Assembly: GCA_037140615.1 (NCBI GenBank)
Contig: JBAXED010000004.1
Location: forward strand, 1 to 64,000
Direction of reading: 5' to 3'
DNA: 64,000 nucleotides
Source: CAINVV01 sp037140615
Lineage (GTDB): Bacteria; Bacteroidota; Bacteroidia; Bacteroidales; Prolixibacteraceae
Below the pieces are notes generated by a model. The model made no database searches. It saw nothing but the letters and a program-made list of their open reading frames with translations, and was not told the DNA's origin. Below, piece by piece: positions 1 to 8,782 of this stretch. Each line of letters opens with the position of its first letter. Position 1 is the first letter of the stretch. Both the position numbers and the translations under genes were made by a program.

Positions 1-130
1 TGATTTGTTAAAATATTGTAAAATAACTAAAAAAAAAGTTGTATTTCTTTTCAAACTTTTGTTAATTTGCATTATCTAAATATGCAATTGTTAAATACGT
101 AATATTGTCAATCATTTTAAATTATCAATT

Positions 131-1339
131 ATGAAAAGACTAAGTCTGCTTGTGGTAATCTTTTTTCTGAGCCATTCCCTTATTTTTGCTCAGGATAAAG
201 GTGAAAAGTTGCCATACAATAAATGGGAATTTGGGGTCAACGTTGGTGTAGCGAACTTTACCGGATCTACTATCGTTGCAAAGGGTAAGTTTATGAATCA
301 TTTCAATGATTTTAAAAGTGACATGAATTTGGGTTATGGGGCTTTCATTCGTAAGAATTTCACCAATGTTTTTGCATTGGAACTTGCTTACAATGGTACA
401 TCACTTACCGGGACTCCGAAAACGGTTACAAGGCTGAGTACTTTTAGAAATATATCCAATTTGACTCCCATAATTCCCAAAGCATTTAAAACCGATTTAA
501 ATGAGTTAGATATTAACACTGTTTGGAATATGTCCAACCTCCTATCCAAAGAAAAATTTGACAGAAAAATTTATTGGTATACGAAATTGGGAGTAGGTGC
601 TACCAATGTGGTTGGAAAAGAGATGAGTGATGCAACCACTCAGGATTCTTGGAGATATTTAACTGTCCCTGTTGGAACGGGGGTTGTTTTCCGTCTGACT
701 GATAATGTAAGATTGGATCTTGGAACTCAATACAGTTGGGTTAACAGCAATCGTTTGGATGGTGGAAACCAAGGAGGAATGGCCGTTGACGGTACATACG
801 ATTACAAGATTGGACAGGTTCGTGAATCTTATCTTTACACGCATGCCGGTCTCTCCTTTATGTTAGGTAAAAAGCCTGTAAAACCTGCACCTGTTGTTGA
901 GCCTCCAAAGCCACAACCAAAACCTGAACCAAAACCAGAGCCAAAACCAGTTCCTCCTGCACCACCGAAACATGTTACTCCAGCTTGTGTTGGACAAATC
1001 TTCAAGGTGTATTTTGCGTTTGACAAATGGGATTTGAATCCTACCTCAAAAGCAGAATTGGATAGACTATCTAAAGACATGCAAGAAAATCCTTCGGTTA
1101 ACCTCGAAATGAAATCTCATACAGATAGCAGGGGACCTGCAAGCTACAACATGAAACTTTCAGAAAAACGTGGTAAATCAGTTTTGGATTATCTAACAGC
1201 AAAGGGTATCAGTGCTTCCAGAATCAATGCACAGGCATTTGGAGAAACCCAACTTGTCAACAAATGCAAAGATGGCGTAAAATGTACAGAAGCAGAACAC
1301 GCACTTAACCGCAGAACAGAAACTTTGGTTATTGAATAA
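131..1339 (+). CDS. OmpA family outer-membrane protein
   Basis: A 402-residue exported protein that probably ties the outer membrane to peptidoglycan. Residues 1-20 form a Sec signal peptide ending in LIFAQ. Residues about 25-245 look like an OmpA-type beta-barrel. A Pro/Lys/Glu-rich linker of PKPEPKPEPKP type covers about 247-285. The last ~110 residues are an OmpA/MotB peptidoglycan-binding domain, with the VYFAFDKWDLNPTSKAELD segment and LSEKRGKSVLDYL. This three-part build is common in Bacteroidota. The gene is monocistronic: it has a clear terminator just downstream and 130 AT-rich bases upstream. Confidence 0.9.
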   Translation: MKRLSLLVVIFFLSHSLIFAQDKGEKLPYNKWEFGVNVGVANFTGSTIVAKGKFMNHFNDFKSDMNLGYGAFIRKNFTNVFALELAYNGTSLTGTPKTVTRLSTFRNISNLTPIIPKAFKTDLNELDINTVWNMSNLLSKEKFDRKIYWYTKLGVGATNVVGKEMSDATTQDSWRYLTVPVGTGVVFRLTDNVRLDLGTQYSWVNSNRLDGGNQGGMAVDGTYDYKIGQVRESYLYTHAGLSFMLGKKPVKPAPVVEPPKPQPKPEPKPEPKPVPPAPPKHVTPACVGQIFKVYFAFDKWDLNPTSKAELDRLSKDMQENPSVNLEMKSHTDSRGPASYNMKLSEKRGKSVLDYLTAKGISASRINAQAFGETQLVNKCKDGVKCTEAEHALNRRTETLVIE

Positions 1340-1357
1340 CCATATTCCATCATATTC

Positions 1358-1396
1358 AAAGAAGCCGTTTCTGATCTCAGGAACGGCTTCTTTATT
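1358..1396 (+). terminator. Rho-independent terminator after the ompA-like gene
   Basis: A perfect 12-bp stem (1358-1369 with 1382-1393, core AAGAAGCCGTT) with a 12-base loop is followed by a short T-rich run. It separates the OmpA gene from the NTPase gene. Confidence 0.85.
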
Positions 1397-1419
1397 TGAT
1401 TAAACTGATGACTTGAACT

Positions 1420-1953
1420 GTGAAAATGGTCTATATTATTACCGGAGGTCCCGGATTTGGAAAGACAACATTGATAGATAGATTAAGAGATTTAGGATAC
1501 CTGGTTTGTCCTGAAAGCGCTAGAGCATTCTTGACTTCAGATGCCAAAGATGGGAAAACTGATCTCAAGGATATATTTCCTCCTGATTTTGAAAGGGCTG
1601 TTGCCTCCAGAAGATTGAATTTTCTGAATGAGAATCCTGAAGATGTTACTGCCTTTTCCGACAGAGGATTGCCAGATCAAATAGCCTATTCATGGCATAA
1701 AAAGAAAGTGCCTTCTTCTTTTATAGAGGAGCTGGTCGCTAAAAATAAATACGCCTCCTGTGTATTTATTACTCCTCCCTGGGAAGAGATTTTTATCAGG
1801 GATGAAATTAGAAAGGAAGATTTTAAAGAGGCGGTTGAAATCCATGAACAGATTATCAAAGCATATTTAAAATATAATTATAGAATAATTAATTTACCTC
1901 AGGTAAACCCTGAAGCCAGAGTGAAATTCATTTTGAACTTTTTGGGTATTTGA
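1420..1953 (+). CDS. AAA_28-type P-loop NTPase/kinase-like protein
   Basis: A small (175-177 residue) P-loop protein. The Walker A motif GGPGFGKTT lies at residues 8-16 and is followed by the CPESARAF segment typical of the AAA_28 (PF13521) family, whose members are predicted small-molecule or nucleotide kinases. FSDRGLPD near residue 90 resembles the Walker B region. No signal peptide or membrane segment is visible, so it should be cytoplasmic. The start can be GTG at 1420 or ATG at 1426; both precede the first beta-strand and I cannot separate them. The substrate is unknown. Confidence 0.8.
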   Translation: MKMVYIITGGPGFGKTTLIDRLRDLGYLVCPESARAFLTSDAKDGKTDLKDIFPPDFERAVASRRLNFLNENPEDVTAFSDRGLPDQIAYSWHKKKVPSSFIEELVAKNKYASCVFITPPWEEIFIRDEIRKEDFKEAVEIHEQIIKAYLKYNYRIINLPQVNPEARVKFILNFLGI

Positions 1954-2046
1954 ATTTTACGTTAAAATTTTATCATAATTGGTTCATATTGCACCAATTT
2001 TCATGATATTTGTTTCCTCAATCAGAACATCTAAATACAGATAAAA

Positions 2047-3222
2047 ATGTTAAAAATCCAAACGCTGAATAAGATTGACCACGAAGGTCTGCAGGTATTT
2101 CCATTGTCAAAATATGAAATTGCCAATGAGATTCCCAACCCTGATGCCATTCTTTTAAGGAGTTTTTCCATGCACGATATGGAACTTCCTGCTTCACTCA
2201 AGGCTATAGCCAGAGCAGGTGCAGGAGTGAACAACATTCCTATCGAACGCTGCACAGACAAAGGAGTTGTCGTTTTCAATACCCCGGGAGCAAATGCCAA
2301 TGGAGTGAAGGAATTGGTAATTGCAGGGATGCTGCTTGCTTCGAGGGATATCACCGGCGGAATTGCATGGGCTCAAACACTTCAAGCTGAGGGTGATAAG
2401 GTTCCTTCATTGGTTGAAAAAGGGAAAGCTGCATTTGGCGGTATCGAGCTAAAAGGAAAAACCCTTGCCATTATCGGACTTGGTGACATCGGTGTATTGG
2501 TGGCAAATGTGGCTAAGGCATTGGGAATGAAAGTTGTAGGATTTGATCCTTTCATTACCGTTGATCATGCATGGAAACTGGATCAAAGTATTGTAAGATC
2601 TGAAAGTATTGAGGCGTGTCTCTCTCAGGCTGATTTTATCACGTTGCATGTGCCTTTGATGGACGCAACCCGCGAATTAATAAACTCAGATAAACTGGCC
2701 GCTATGAAAGACGGGGTAAAAATTCTGAATTTTGCCAGAGGAGAATTGGTCTCCAACAAAGACATCATTGCAGCGATCGAACGGAAGAAAGTAGCTTGTT
2801 ATGTAACGGATTTCCCTGACGCTTCCATGCTTAATGTGCCTGGAATAATTCCAATTCCTCATTTGGGTGCTTCAACGAACGAATCAGAAGTAAATTGTGC
2901 CATAATGGGAGCAAACCAACTGATCGATTTTCTTGAAAATGGAAATATCAGAAATTCTGTCAATTTTCCCAAAGCTGTGATGGATAGGTCCTGTTGTGCA
3001 CGAATAATTATTGCCAACAGAAATATCCCAACAATGGTAAGCCAGATCACATCAATTCTGGCACAGCACAGTATCAATATTTCAAACATGCTCAATCGCA
3101 ATAAGAATGAGGTGGCATATAACATCATTGATACAGATCAAAACGATATCCCAGAGCAGGTTAAACAAAAAATAGAAGCCATCGATGGAGTTTTGATGGT
3201 TCGTTTTATACTTCCTAATTAA
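2047..3222 (+). CDS. serA: D-3-phosphoglycerate dehydrogenase
   Basis: Catalyses the first step of serine synthesis, NAD-dependent oxidation of 3-phosphoglycerate. The 391-residue chain has the D-2-hydroxyacid dehydrogenase fold: GLGDIG at 144-149 binds NAD, R231 in NFARGE and H272 in PHLGAS are catalytic. A C-terminal ACT domain (about 318-391) is usually the serine-feedback site. Oddity: where most relatives have DVFxxEP, with the catalytic Glu, this protein reads TDFPDAS, so an Asp may take that role. Only 23 bases separate it from the transketolase gene, which suggests co-transcription. Other hydroxyacid dehydrogenases share the fold, but the ACT domain favours SerA. Confidence 0.88.
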   Translation: MLKIQTLNKIDHEGLQVFPLSKYEIANEIPNPDAILLRSFSMHDMELPASLKAIARAGAGVNNIPIERCTDKGVVVFNTPGANANGVKELVIAGMLLASRDITGGIAWAQTLQAEGDKVPSLVEKGKAAFGGIELKGKTLAIIGLGDIGVLVANVAKALGMKVVGFDPFITVDHAWKLDQSIVRSESIEACLSQADFITLHVPLMDATRELINSDKLAAMKDGVKILNFARGELVSNKDIIAAIERKKVACYVTDFPDASMLNVPGIIPIPHLGASTNESEVNCAIMGANQLIDFLENGNIRNSVNFPKAVMDRSCCARIIIANRNIPTMVSQITSILAQHSINISNMLNRNKNEVAYNIIDTDQNDIPEQVKQKIEAIDGVLMVRFILPN

Positions 3223-3245
3223 ATATCTCAATATCGAACATACTC

Positions 3246-5276
3246 ATGAACAATACAATTGTCAACAAAGCCGCAGATAACATTAGGATTTTATCGGCTG
3301 CTATGGTTGAAAAGTCCAACTCTGGCCATCCCGGAGGTGCCATGGGAGGAGCTGACTTTATCAACATTCTCTATTCTGAATTTTTAAATTATGATCCTGC
3401 TGACATGAACTGGCCATTCCGTGACAGGTTTTTCCTGGATCCTGGTCACATGTCCCCAATGCTCTATTCCGTGCTTGCTTTGGGTGGAAATTATACTATG
3501 GAAGACCTTAAAAATTTCCGTCAATGGGGATCTGTCACTCCCGGTCATCCTGAAGTAGATGCCGAACGTGGTGTTGAGAATACCTCCGGACCACTCGGTC
3601 AGGGGCATGCAATGGCTGTTGGAGCTGCCATTGCCGAACGTTTTATGGTGGCCCGTTTTGGAGAATGGATGGCGCACAAAACTTATACTTTTATTTCAGA
3701 TGGAGGAGTGCAGGAGGAGATTTCCCAGGGTGCGGGCCGGTTGGCAGGGCACCTCGGACTGAATAATCTCATCATGTTCTATGACTCAAATGATATCCAG
3801 CTCTCTTCCGAAACCAGCGCTGTGACTTCCGAAGATACTGCTGCTAAATACAAAGCCTGGGGATGGAATGTTTCAACCATCAATGGCAATGATGCCTCAG
3901 AAATACGCTCGGCACTTCAGTCCGCAATGGTAGAAAAAAAACGCCCTTCCTTGATCATTGGCAAGACCATTATGGGAAAGGGAGCCGTCAAGGAAGATGG
4001 ATCCAATTTTGAAAGACAGTGTTCTACTCATGGACAGCCACTGTCTCACGCAGGTGCCAGCTTCAAGAAGACAATCGCCAATTTGGGCGGAAATCCTGAA
4101 AACCCTTTCGTGATCTTTCCGGAGGTTGAAGAACTTTACAAAGGAAGGAAAGAGGTTCTTTCAAAATGGGCAGATGAAAAAAATCTAGAAGAGGATCAAT
4201 GGGCTGCCGCTCATCCGGATCTGGAAGCTAAACTGGAAAGATTTCTATCAGGTGAGACTGCTGATTTTAATTTTTCATCAATTATCCAGAAGTCGGGAGC
4301 CGCAACCAGAAATGCCTCTGCTACCGTATTAGCTGCATTCGCAAAAGGGGTTGAGAACATGATTGTTGCCTCTGCCGACCTTTCAAATTCAGATAAAACA
4401 GATGGTTTCCTTAACAATAGCCATGCTTTTACAAATGGAGACTTCTCAGGAGCCTTCCTGCAGGCTGGAGTGTGCGAACTTACCATGGCTTGTGTCATGA
4501 ATGGAATGGCCCTTCACGGGGGTGTTATCCCGGTTTGCGGGACATTCTTTGTGTTCTCCGATTACATGAAACCAGCCCTGCGCATGTCGGCTCTCATGCA
4601 ACTTCCTGTGAAATTTGTTTGGACGCATGATGCTTTCAGGGTAGGCGAAGACGGTCCGACCCACCAACCCGTCGAACATGAAGCACAACTTCGTTTGATG
4701 GAACAACTGAAAAATCACCACGGAGACAATTCAGTTTTAGTTTTGAGACCTGCTGATGCAAATGAAACTACGGTGGCCTGGCAAATTGCCCTTGAGAACA
4801 ATTCAACTCCGACTGCGCTGATTCTATCCCGACAAAATATCAAAGATCTCCCTGCAGCAACTGGCAACAGGGTAGAAGAGGCGAAGCAATTGGCCAAAGG
4901 TGCCTATGTGGTCGAGGCTTGCGATAATCCTGATGTTATTCTGGTTGCTTCAGGTTCTGAAGTAGCTACTTTGGTGGAGGGAGCTCAAATGCTTAGAGAT
5001 AGGGATGGTAAAAAAGTGCGTGTTGTCTCTGCACCATCAGAAGGATTGTTTAGAGAGCAAGAGAAGACCTACCAACAGAAAGTATTAACTCCTGGCATAC
5101 CTAAATTTGGCTTAACAGCTGGCCTTCCTGTAACTTTAAGAGGATTGGTAGGGGATGACGGTGCAGTTTGGGGATTGAACTCCTTTGGCTTTTCTGCTCC
5201 CTATCAGGTACTCGATGATCAACTGGGTTTTACAGGTGAAAATGTATATAAACAAGTAAATATTCTTTTAAGTTAA
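3246..5276 (+). CDS. tkt: Transketolase
   Basis: A thiamine-diphosphate enzyme that moves two-carbon ketol units between sugar phosphates in the non-oxidative pentose phosphate pathway. The 676-residue length is normal. The N-terminal half has the HPGGAMGGADF segment and the ThDP/metal region around DGGVQEEISQGAGRL and DSNDIQLSS. The central pyrimidine-binding domain has ALHGGVIPVCGTFFVFSDY and the conserved GEDGPTHQPVEH. The C-terminal transketolase domain covers about 540-676 (VASGSEVATLV). It follows serA closely and ends at a strong terminator. Confidence 0.95.
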   Translation: MNNTIVNKAADNIRILSAAMVEKSNSGHPGGAMGGADFINILYSEFLNYDPADMNWPFRDRFFLDPGHMSPMLYSVLALGGNYTMEDLKNFRQWGSVTPGHPEVDAERGVENTSGPLGQGHAMAVGAAIAERFMVARFGEWMAHKTYTFISDGGVQEEISQGAGRLAGHLGLNNLIMFYDSNDIQLSSETSAVTSEDTAAKYKAWGWNVSTINGNDASEIRSALQSAMVEKKRPSLIIGKTIMGKGAVKEDGSNFERQCSTHGQPLSHAGASFKKTIANLGGNPENPFVIFPEVEELYKGRKEVLSKWADEKNLEEDQWAAAHPDLEAKLERFLSGETADFNFSSIIQKSGAATRNASATVLAAFAKGVENMIVASADLSNSDKTDGFLNNSHAFTNGDFSGAFLQAGVCELTMACVMNGMALHGGVIPVCGTFFVFSDYMKPALRMSALMQLPVKFVWTHDAFRVGEDGPTHQPVEHEAQLRLMEQLKNHHGDNSVLVLRPADANETTVAWQIALENNSTPTALILSRQNIKDLPAATGNRVEEAKQLAKGAYVVEACDNPDVILVASGSEVATLVEGAQMLRDRDGKKVRVVSAPSEGLFREQEKTYQQKVLTPGIPKFGLTAGLPVTLRGLVGDDGAVWGLNSFGFSAPYQVLDDQLGFTGENVYKQVNILLS

Positions 5277-5294
5277 TTCTTAGTTTATACATAC

Positions 5295-5328
5295 AAAAAC
5301 GGGCGACCCAAATTGGTCGCCCGTTTTT
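5295..5328. terminator. Bidirectional terminator between tkt and the lipoprotein gene
   Basis: A perfect 14-bp stem (5295-5308 with 5315-5328) has a GGGCGACC core, a six-base loop, and A-run and T-run edges on the two sides. It can therefore stop transcription from both convergent genes. Confidence 0.9.
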
Positions 5329-5347
5329 GTTATATCGTGATTTTGAA

Positions 5348-6169
5348 TTATGGAAGCGTGATTTCAGTCACTTTACTTCCCACTGTCATTTTGGCTTTGT
5401 TGTCACAAACTCCATCTCCGAAATCGATAGTGATCTTGTCGCCTTTGGATGGAGTAATTTCATAGGTTCCACTGTTGTACCAATTGCAGTCACCTTTTTT
5501 AATCATCACTTTAGTCGATTTCGCAGTCCAGGTAGTTCCATCTTTGTTCACACCATTGGCACTGTGAATTTCCGTCCTCCAGAGGTCATCTTTTACATCT
5601 GCTGTGCTTGCACCTTCAGCAAGAAGTCTTACGCCATCATAACGGAAAGTGATGAAGCTGTTATCTGCATATACCATTTTACCCTCTGAAATAAAATCAT
5701 ATCTTGGCCAGCCGTTACCGGGATTTGGTCCTGCAGAGGTAATTTTCGTAGTTCCGCTAATTTTCCTGTTGTCGTAAACAAAGTTTTCAATTTTAAAAGT
5801 AGCTACATTATCTTTTGTTGTCATCATACCGTTCAAACTGATATCGATCTTACCATTGCCATTGGTACAGTTAGTTCCCCAGTCTAATGTAATTGAATAG
5901 GGAGGTGTCAAGTAATTGACACTTATCGTCGGACAGCTTCCCATGCTAATATTACCCGCTTTTAAATTGGTGGAAATAAACCCTGCCTGGGCTAAATCAC
6001 TGATGCCTTCGAAAGATGTGATCGCGACAACAGCGCTTTTCTCAACGGAATTATCACCAAAGGGAGAGTTGTCAACAGCCTTTGCTCCGCTATCTTTTTG
6101 GCAGGAATAAATAAATAAAAGAGTTAAAATTGTTAGAAAAGAGCTGAAATACAATAATTTACGTTTCAT
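5348..6169 (-). CDS. Lipoprotein of unknown function
   Basis: A 273-residue protein with a lipoprotein signal: a hydrophobic stretch followed by FIYSCQKD, so Cys23 should carry the lipid. The mature part is rich in Ser, Thr, Gly and Asn with alternating beta-strand patterns (for example TLDWGTNCTNGNGKIDISLNG split by turns), as in surface beta-sandwich proteins of Bacteroidota. I do not recognise a named domain. It lies 220 bases downstream of the response-regulator gene on the same strand, so it could be a target or late member of that unit, but the gap and a hairpin at 6266-6289 argue for separate control. Confidence 0.65.
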   Translation of the reverse strand: MKRKLLYFSSFLTILTLLFIYSCQKDSGAKAVDNSPFGDNSVEKSAVVAITSFEGISDLAQAGFISTNLKAGNISMGSCPTISVNYLTPPYSITLDWGTNCTNGNGKIDISLNGMMTTKDNVATFKIENFVYDNRKISGTTKITSAGPNPGNGWPRYDFISEGKMVYADNSFITFRYDGVRLLAEGASTADVKDDLWRTEIHSANGVNKDGTTWTAKSTKVMIKKGDCNWYNSGTYEITPSKGDKITIDFGDGVCDNKAKMTVGSKVTEITLP

Positions 6170-6265
6170 TTTTTCAAGGATAAAATGTTAATATTGGATA
6201 ATATGTTCGAATTTCTATAGAATCAGCCGTTACAGTAGTCATGTAAAAGTATTTGAATATATCCA

Positions 6266-6289
6266 TTTATCAAAATATTTTTTGATAAA
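6266..6289. repeat. Hairpin between response-regulator and lipoprotein genes
   Basis: A 10-bp AT-rich stem, TTTATCAAAA with TTTTGATAAA, has a four-base loop. There is no clear U-tract on the minus-strand side, so it may be an operator or a weak terminator. Confidence 0.4.
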
Positions 6290-6389
6290 TAGTGATTTAG
6301 GTTATGGTTTTGCTGGTTCACAAGATTCTCTGGATTAGCTTGTCTGGGAATATAGGCAAAAGAAACCTCGGTTGACTCCATTAACTTTG

Positions 6390-7082
6390 CTATCCGTTAA
6401 TCCTCAATAGAAAACCAACTTTGGAGATGTTTTCAATGAGAATAGCAGGATCATCCTGAAGATATTTCCTAAGTTTAGAAATATATACATCAAGGCTTCT
6501 TCCTGAAAAGTAGTCGTTGGTACCCCAAATCTTTTTAAGTATTACTTCCCTTTTGACGATTTGCCCTACATTTTGTATCAAAATGGAAATGACCTCATTT
6601 TCCTTAACGGTTAACCTTCTGCTAACTGTGTCCAAACCGAGACTTTGGTTGTGATATTCGTAAGTATATCTACCAATTTGTATCTTTTTTTCAATCCCTG
6701 CAGATTTTGAATCTATCCTGTTTAAAATGGCTTGAATCCGGCAAAAAAGTTCATCTTCATCAAAAGGTTTTGTGATGTAATCATCTATCCCAAGATTAAA
6801 ACCTTTAATCTTATCCTCCTTCATTGAGCGGGCAGTGACAAAGATGATCGGAATCTCAGCTTGTTTTTCCCTTATCTTTTTGGCTAGATCAAAGCCGTCC
6901 ATGCCAGGCAACATTAAATCCAAAACAGCAAATTGAAAAATTTGCGTGTTGAAGGTTCTCCATCCCGCCAATCCGTCTTTGCACAAGGTTACTTCAAATC
7001 CTTTTGAAGCCAGGAAGTCGGTCATAAGAAATCCAAGACTTTGGTCATCTTCAACCAGCAATAATTTAATTTTTTTCTCCAT
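6390..7082 (-). CDS. OmpR-family response regulator
   Basis: The DNA-binding partner of the adjacent sensor kinase. The receiver domain (about 1-120) has the acidic pocket EDD at 11-13, phospho-acceptor D55 in AVLDLMLPG and K105 in ITKPFD. The C-terminal winged helix (about 130-230) has the VKREVILKKIWG and RSLDVYISKLRKYL segments. An upstream in-frame ATG at 7160 is open, but I prefer 7082: MEKKIKLLLVEDD starts exactly at the receiver fold and is preceded by GAGGGAGAAA. That start overlaps the kinase stop by 17 bases, which suggests translational coupling. The pair resembles the RprX/RprY type of Bacteroidota. Confidence 0.93.
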   Translation of the reverse strand: MEKKIKLLLVEDDQSLGFLMTDFLASKGFEVTLCKDGLAGWRTFNTQIFQFAVLDLMLPGMDGFDLAKKIREKQAEIPIIFVTARSMKEDKIKGFNLGIDDYITKPFDEDELFCRIQAILNRIDSKSAGIEKKIQIGRYTYEYHNQSLGLDTVSRRLTVKENEVISILIQNVGQIVKREVILKKIWGTNDYFSGRSLDVYISKLRKYLQDDPAILIENISKVGFLLRING

Positions 7083-8349
7083 TTTCTCCCTCTTTTTTAG
7101 GGAAAAGGATGGAAAATCGACTTCCCTTTCCAGGTTCACTGTCAACAGATATTGTTGCATGATGAGCTTTCAGGACTTCATTCACATAATAAAGTCCGAT
7201 ACCAAAACCTTTTGTATTGTGTTGATTTCCTGACGGTATTCGATAATATTTTTCAAATATTTTCTTTTTCTCTCCTGGAGCAATACCAATGCCTTTGTCA
7301 GTTACCTCAACAATAGTTGCTCTATCTGATTTCTTTAGGGCTACTGAAATTTCAATTTTTTCAGGAGAATATTTGCAGGCATTCGAAAGTAAATTCATGA
7401 TCACATGTACTAGCTCGTTGTAATCTCCAAAAATTGGAAACAGACCATCACCAGCCTCAAAAGTTATTTTTCCGTCTTTTTGCTCAACCAAAATCTCCAC
7501 TGAGCGAATGGCTTCTTCAAGTATGCTGTTAAGATTCACTTCCTCAAAGCGATATTCCAGATTGTTTTGTTCAATGGCCGCCAACTGAAGGATGTGATCT
7601 GATTGCCGTTGCAACCGTTTGTTCTCTTCAAAGATTGTATTGGCATACCTCTTGATTTTCTGATTTAATTCAGCTTCATGTGATTGGGATATCATTTTAG
7701 CTGCCAGGGAAATACTTGAGATGGGCGTCCTGAATTCATGGGCAAGGTTATTAACCATCTCCTTAATGTTTTGAGACAATCGAATCTCTTTAAGATAATA
7801 ACGAATCACCTGGACGAACGAAATACCGATGAGTAAAATCAATAGAACAGAGCCAAGAAACATGAATCCCATGTGATGAAGGAAAAAATTGTACCGATTG
7901 GGGAAAACAACTCCAATCTCGGTGTCGCTGCTCTTAAGAACATTGTCAAGGCTAAGCCTGTAACATGATGTCCCTACCATTTTATCCAGATCATTGATCT
8001 TTAATGTGTCCTTACCTTTAAAGATGGCTAGCTCGAAAGCCAGGTTTATATCGTATTGGGCCAGTTCATTTCTTATTTGACTATCAAGATTTTGCCAGAT
8101 ATGGGGAGTTAACTTTCTACTTGCCCTGAAAGAGCTATCGCATGTTAAACTGTTCTGCATGGATTGGCAAACTATCTCATTTTTGCTTAGAGTCGAAATA
8201 GATTGGTTGAGTGCAATCCGAACGCTCTTATTGAAAAGTGCTTCCTCAATCTTGTATGAATATAGCATCCAATGTACCTGCACCCCTAAAAGTATGAGGA
8301 TCGAAATCAGGGCCGTGAAAACTAGAATGTATCTTCTTAAGTGAGTCAT
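7066..8349 (-). CDS. Sensor histidine kinase
   Basis: A 427-residue inner-membrane kinase. Transmembrane helix 1 is at about 7-28 and helix 2 at about 160-183, enclosing a ~130-residue periplasmic sensor with Cys61, Cys70 and Cys129 but no recognised domain. The HisKA domain has phospho-acceptor H204 in NLAHEFRTPIS. The ATPase domain shows the N box (NLLSNACKYS), a G1 box (DKGIGIAPGE) and a G2 box (GFGIGLYYV). It is first in a two-gene operon with its response regulator. The signal sensed cannot be told from sequence. Confidence 0.94.
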   Translation of the reverse strand: MTHLRRYILVFTALISILILLGVQVHWMLYSYKIEEALFNKSVRIALNQSISTLSKNEIVCQSMQNSLTCDSSFRASRKLTPHIWQNLDSQIRNELAQYDINLAFELAIFKGKDTLKINDLDKMVGTSCYRLSLDNVLKSSDTEIGVVFPNRYNFFLHHMGFMFLGSVLLILLIGISFVQVIRYYLKEIRLSQNIKEMVNNLAHEFRTPISSISLAAKMISQSHEAELNQKIKRYANTIFEENKRLQRQSDHILQLAAIEQNNLEYRFEEVNLNSILEEAIRSVEILVEQKDGKITFEAGDGLFPIFGDYNELVHVIMNLLSNACKYSPEKIEISVALKKSDRATIVEVTDKGIGIAPGEKKKIFEKYYRIPSGNQHNTKGFGIGLYYVNEVLKAHHATISVDSEPGKGSRFSILFPKKEGENGEKN

Positions 8350-8473
8350 GGAAGCAAAATTAAGAACAAATACAATATATTTGAACTTTTAACAAAGCAT
8401 TAACAACCACATATGTTGAACGAATCAAAATTTTCATTTATTTTGAAATTAAATAAACACTAAAATATTTGTC

Positions 8474-8695
8474 ATGAAAAAATTAGCCCTTGTATTGACT
8501 TTCGTATTCGGCGTAGCGATGATAGCACCTGCTTTTGCTGTAGATAAACCAAAAGAAGGCAAAAAAGTCGAAGTAGCAAAAACATGTACCGGTACAGACG
8601 CCAAAGCTGGATGTTCTAAAGAGTGTGCAAAAGCTTGCGAAAAAGCTGGAAAATCTTGTGAAAAAGCTCCTGCAAAAGCTGACCCAAAAAAATAA
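8474..8695 (+). CDS. Small exported Cys/Lys-rich protein
   Basis: A 73-residue precursor with a Sec signal peptide cut after AFA (residue 22). This leaves about 51 residues, very rich in Lys and Ala, with five cysteines at 38, 47, 51, 55 and 62. The spacing C-x3-C-x3-C (47, 51, 55) within a short helix-prone stretch looks suited to metal binding or disulfides, but the odd number leaves one Cys free. I recognise no family. It stands alone between the divergent kinase gene and a very stable hairpin. The signal peptide, the ATG and the following terminator make it a convincing gene despite its size. Confidence 0.7.
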   Translation: MKKLALVLTFVFGVAMIAPAFAVDKPKEGKKVEVAKTCTGTDAKAGCSKECAKACEKAGKSCEKAPAKADPKK

Positions 8696-8712
8696 TTGAG
8701 TCATAAGTTGAC

Positions 8713-8777
8713 TTATTTACAGCATTACATAAGAAAAGAGGCCTCGAGCCTCTTTTCTTATGTAATGCTGTAAATAA
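8713..8777. terminator. Very long perfect hairpin, bidirectional terminator
   Basis: A perfect 30-bp inverted repeat (8713-8742 with 8748-8777) has a five-base loop between two convergent genes. The inner part AAGAAAAGAGGC/GCCTCTTTTCTT gives the A-run and T-run expected of a two-way terminator. Confidence 0.85.
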
Positions 8778-8782
8778 ATTGT

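Noticed and set aside
1..130. Promoter for the OmpA gene
   Set aside because: The stretch is AT-rich, but only near-matches to TAnnTTTG (such as TTAATTTG and TAATATTG) occur, so no site is called.
7083..7160. Longer response regulator starting at 7160
   Set aside because: The extra 26 residues are read from the end of the kinase gene in another frame, and the receiver fold begins at the ATG at 7082 with a purine-rich site before it.
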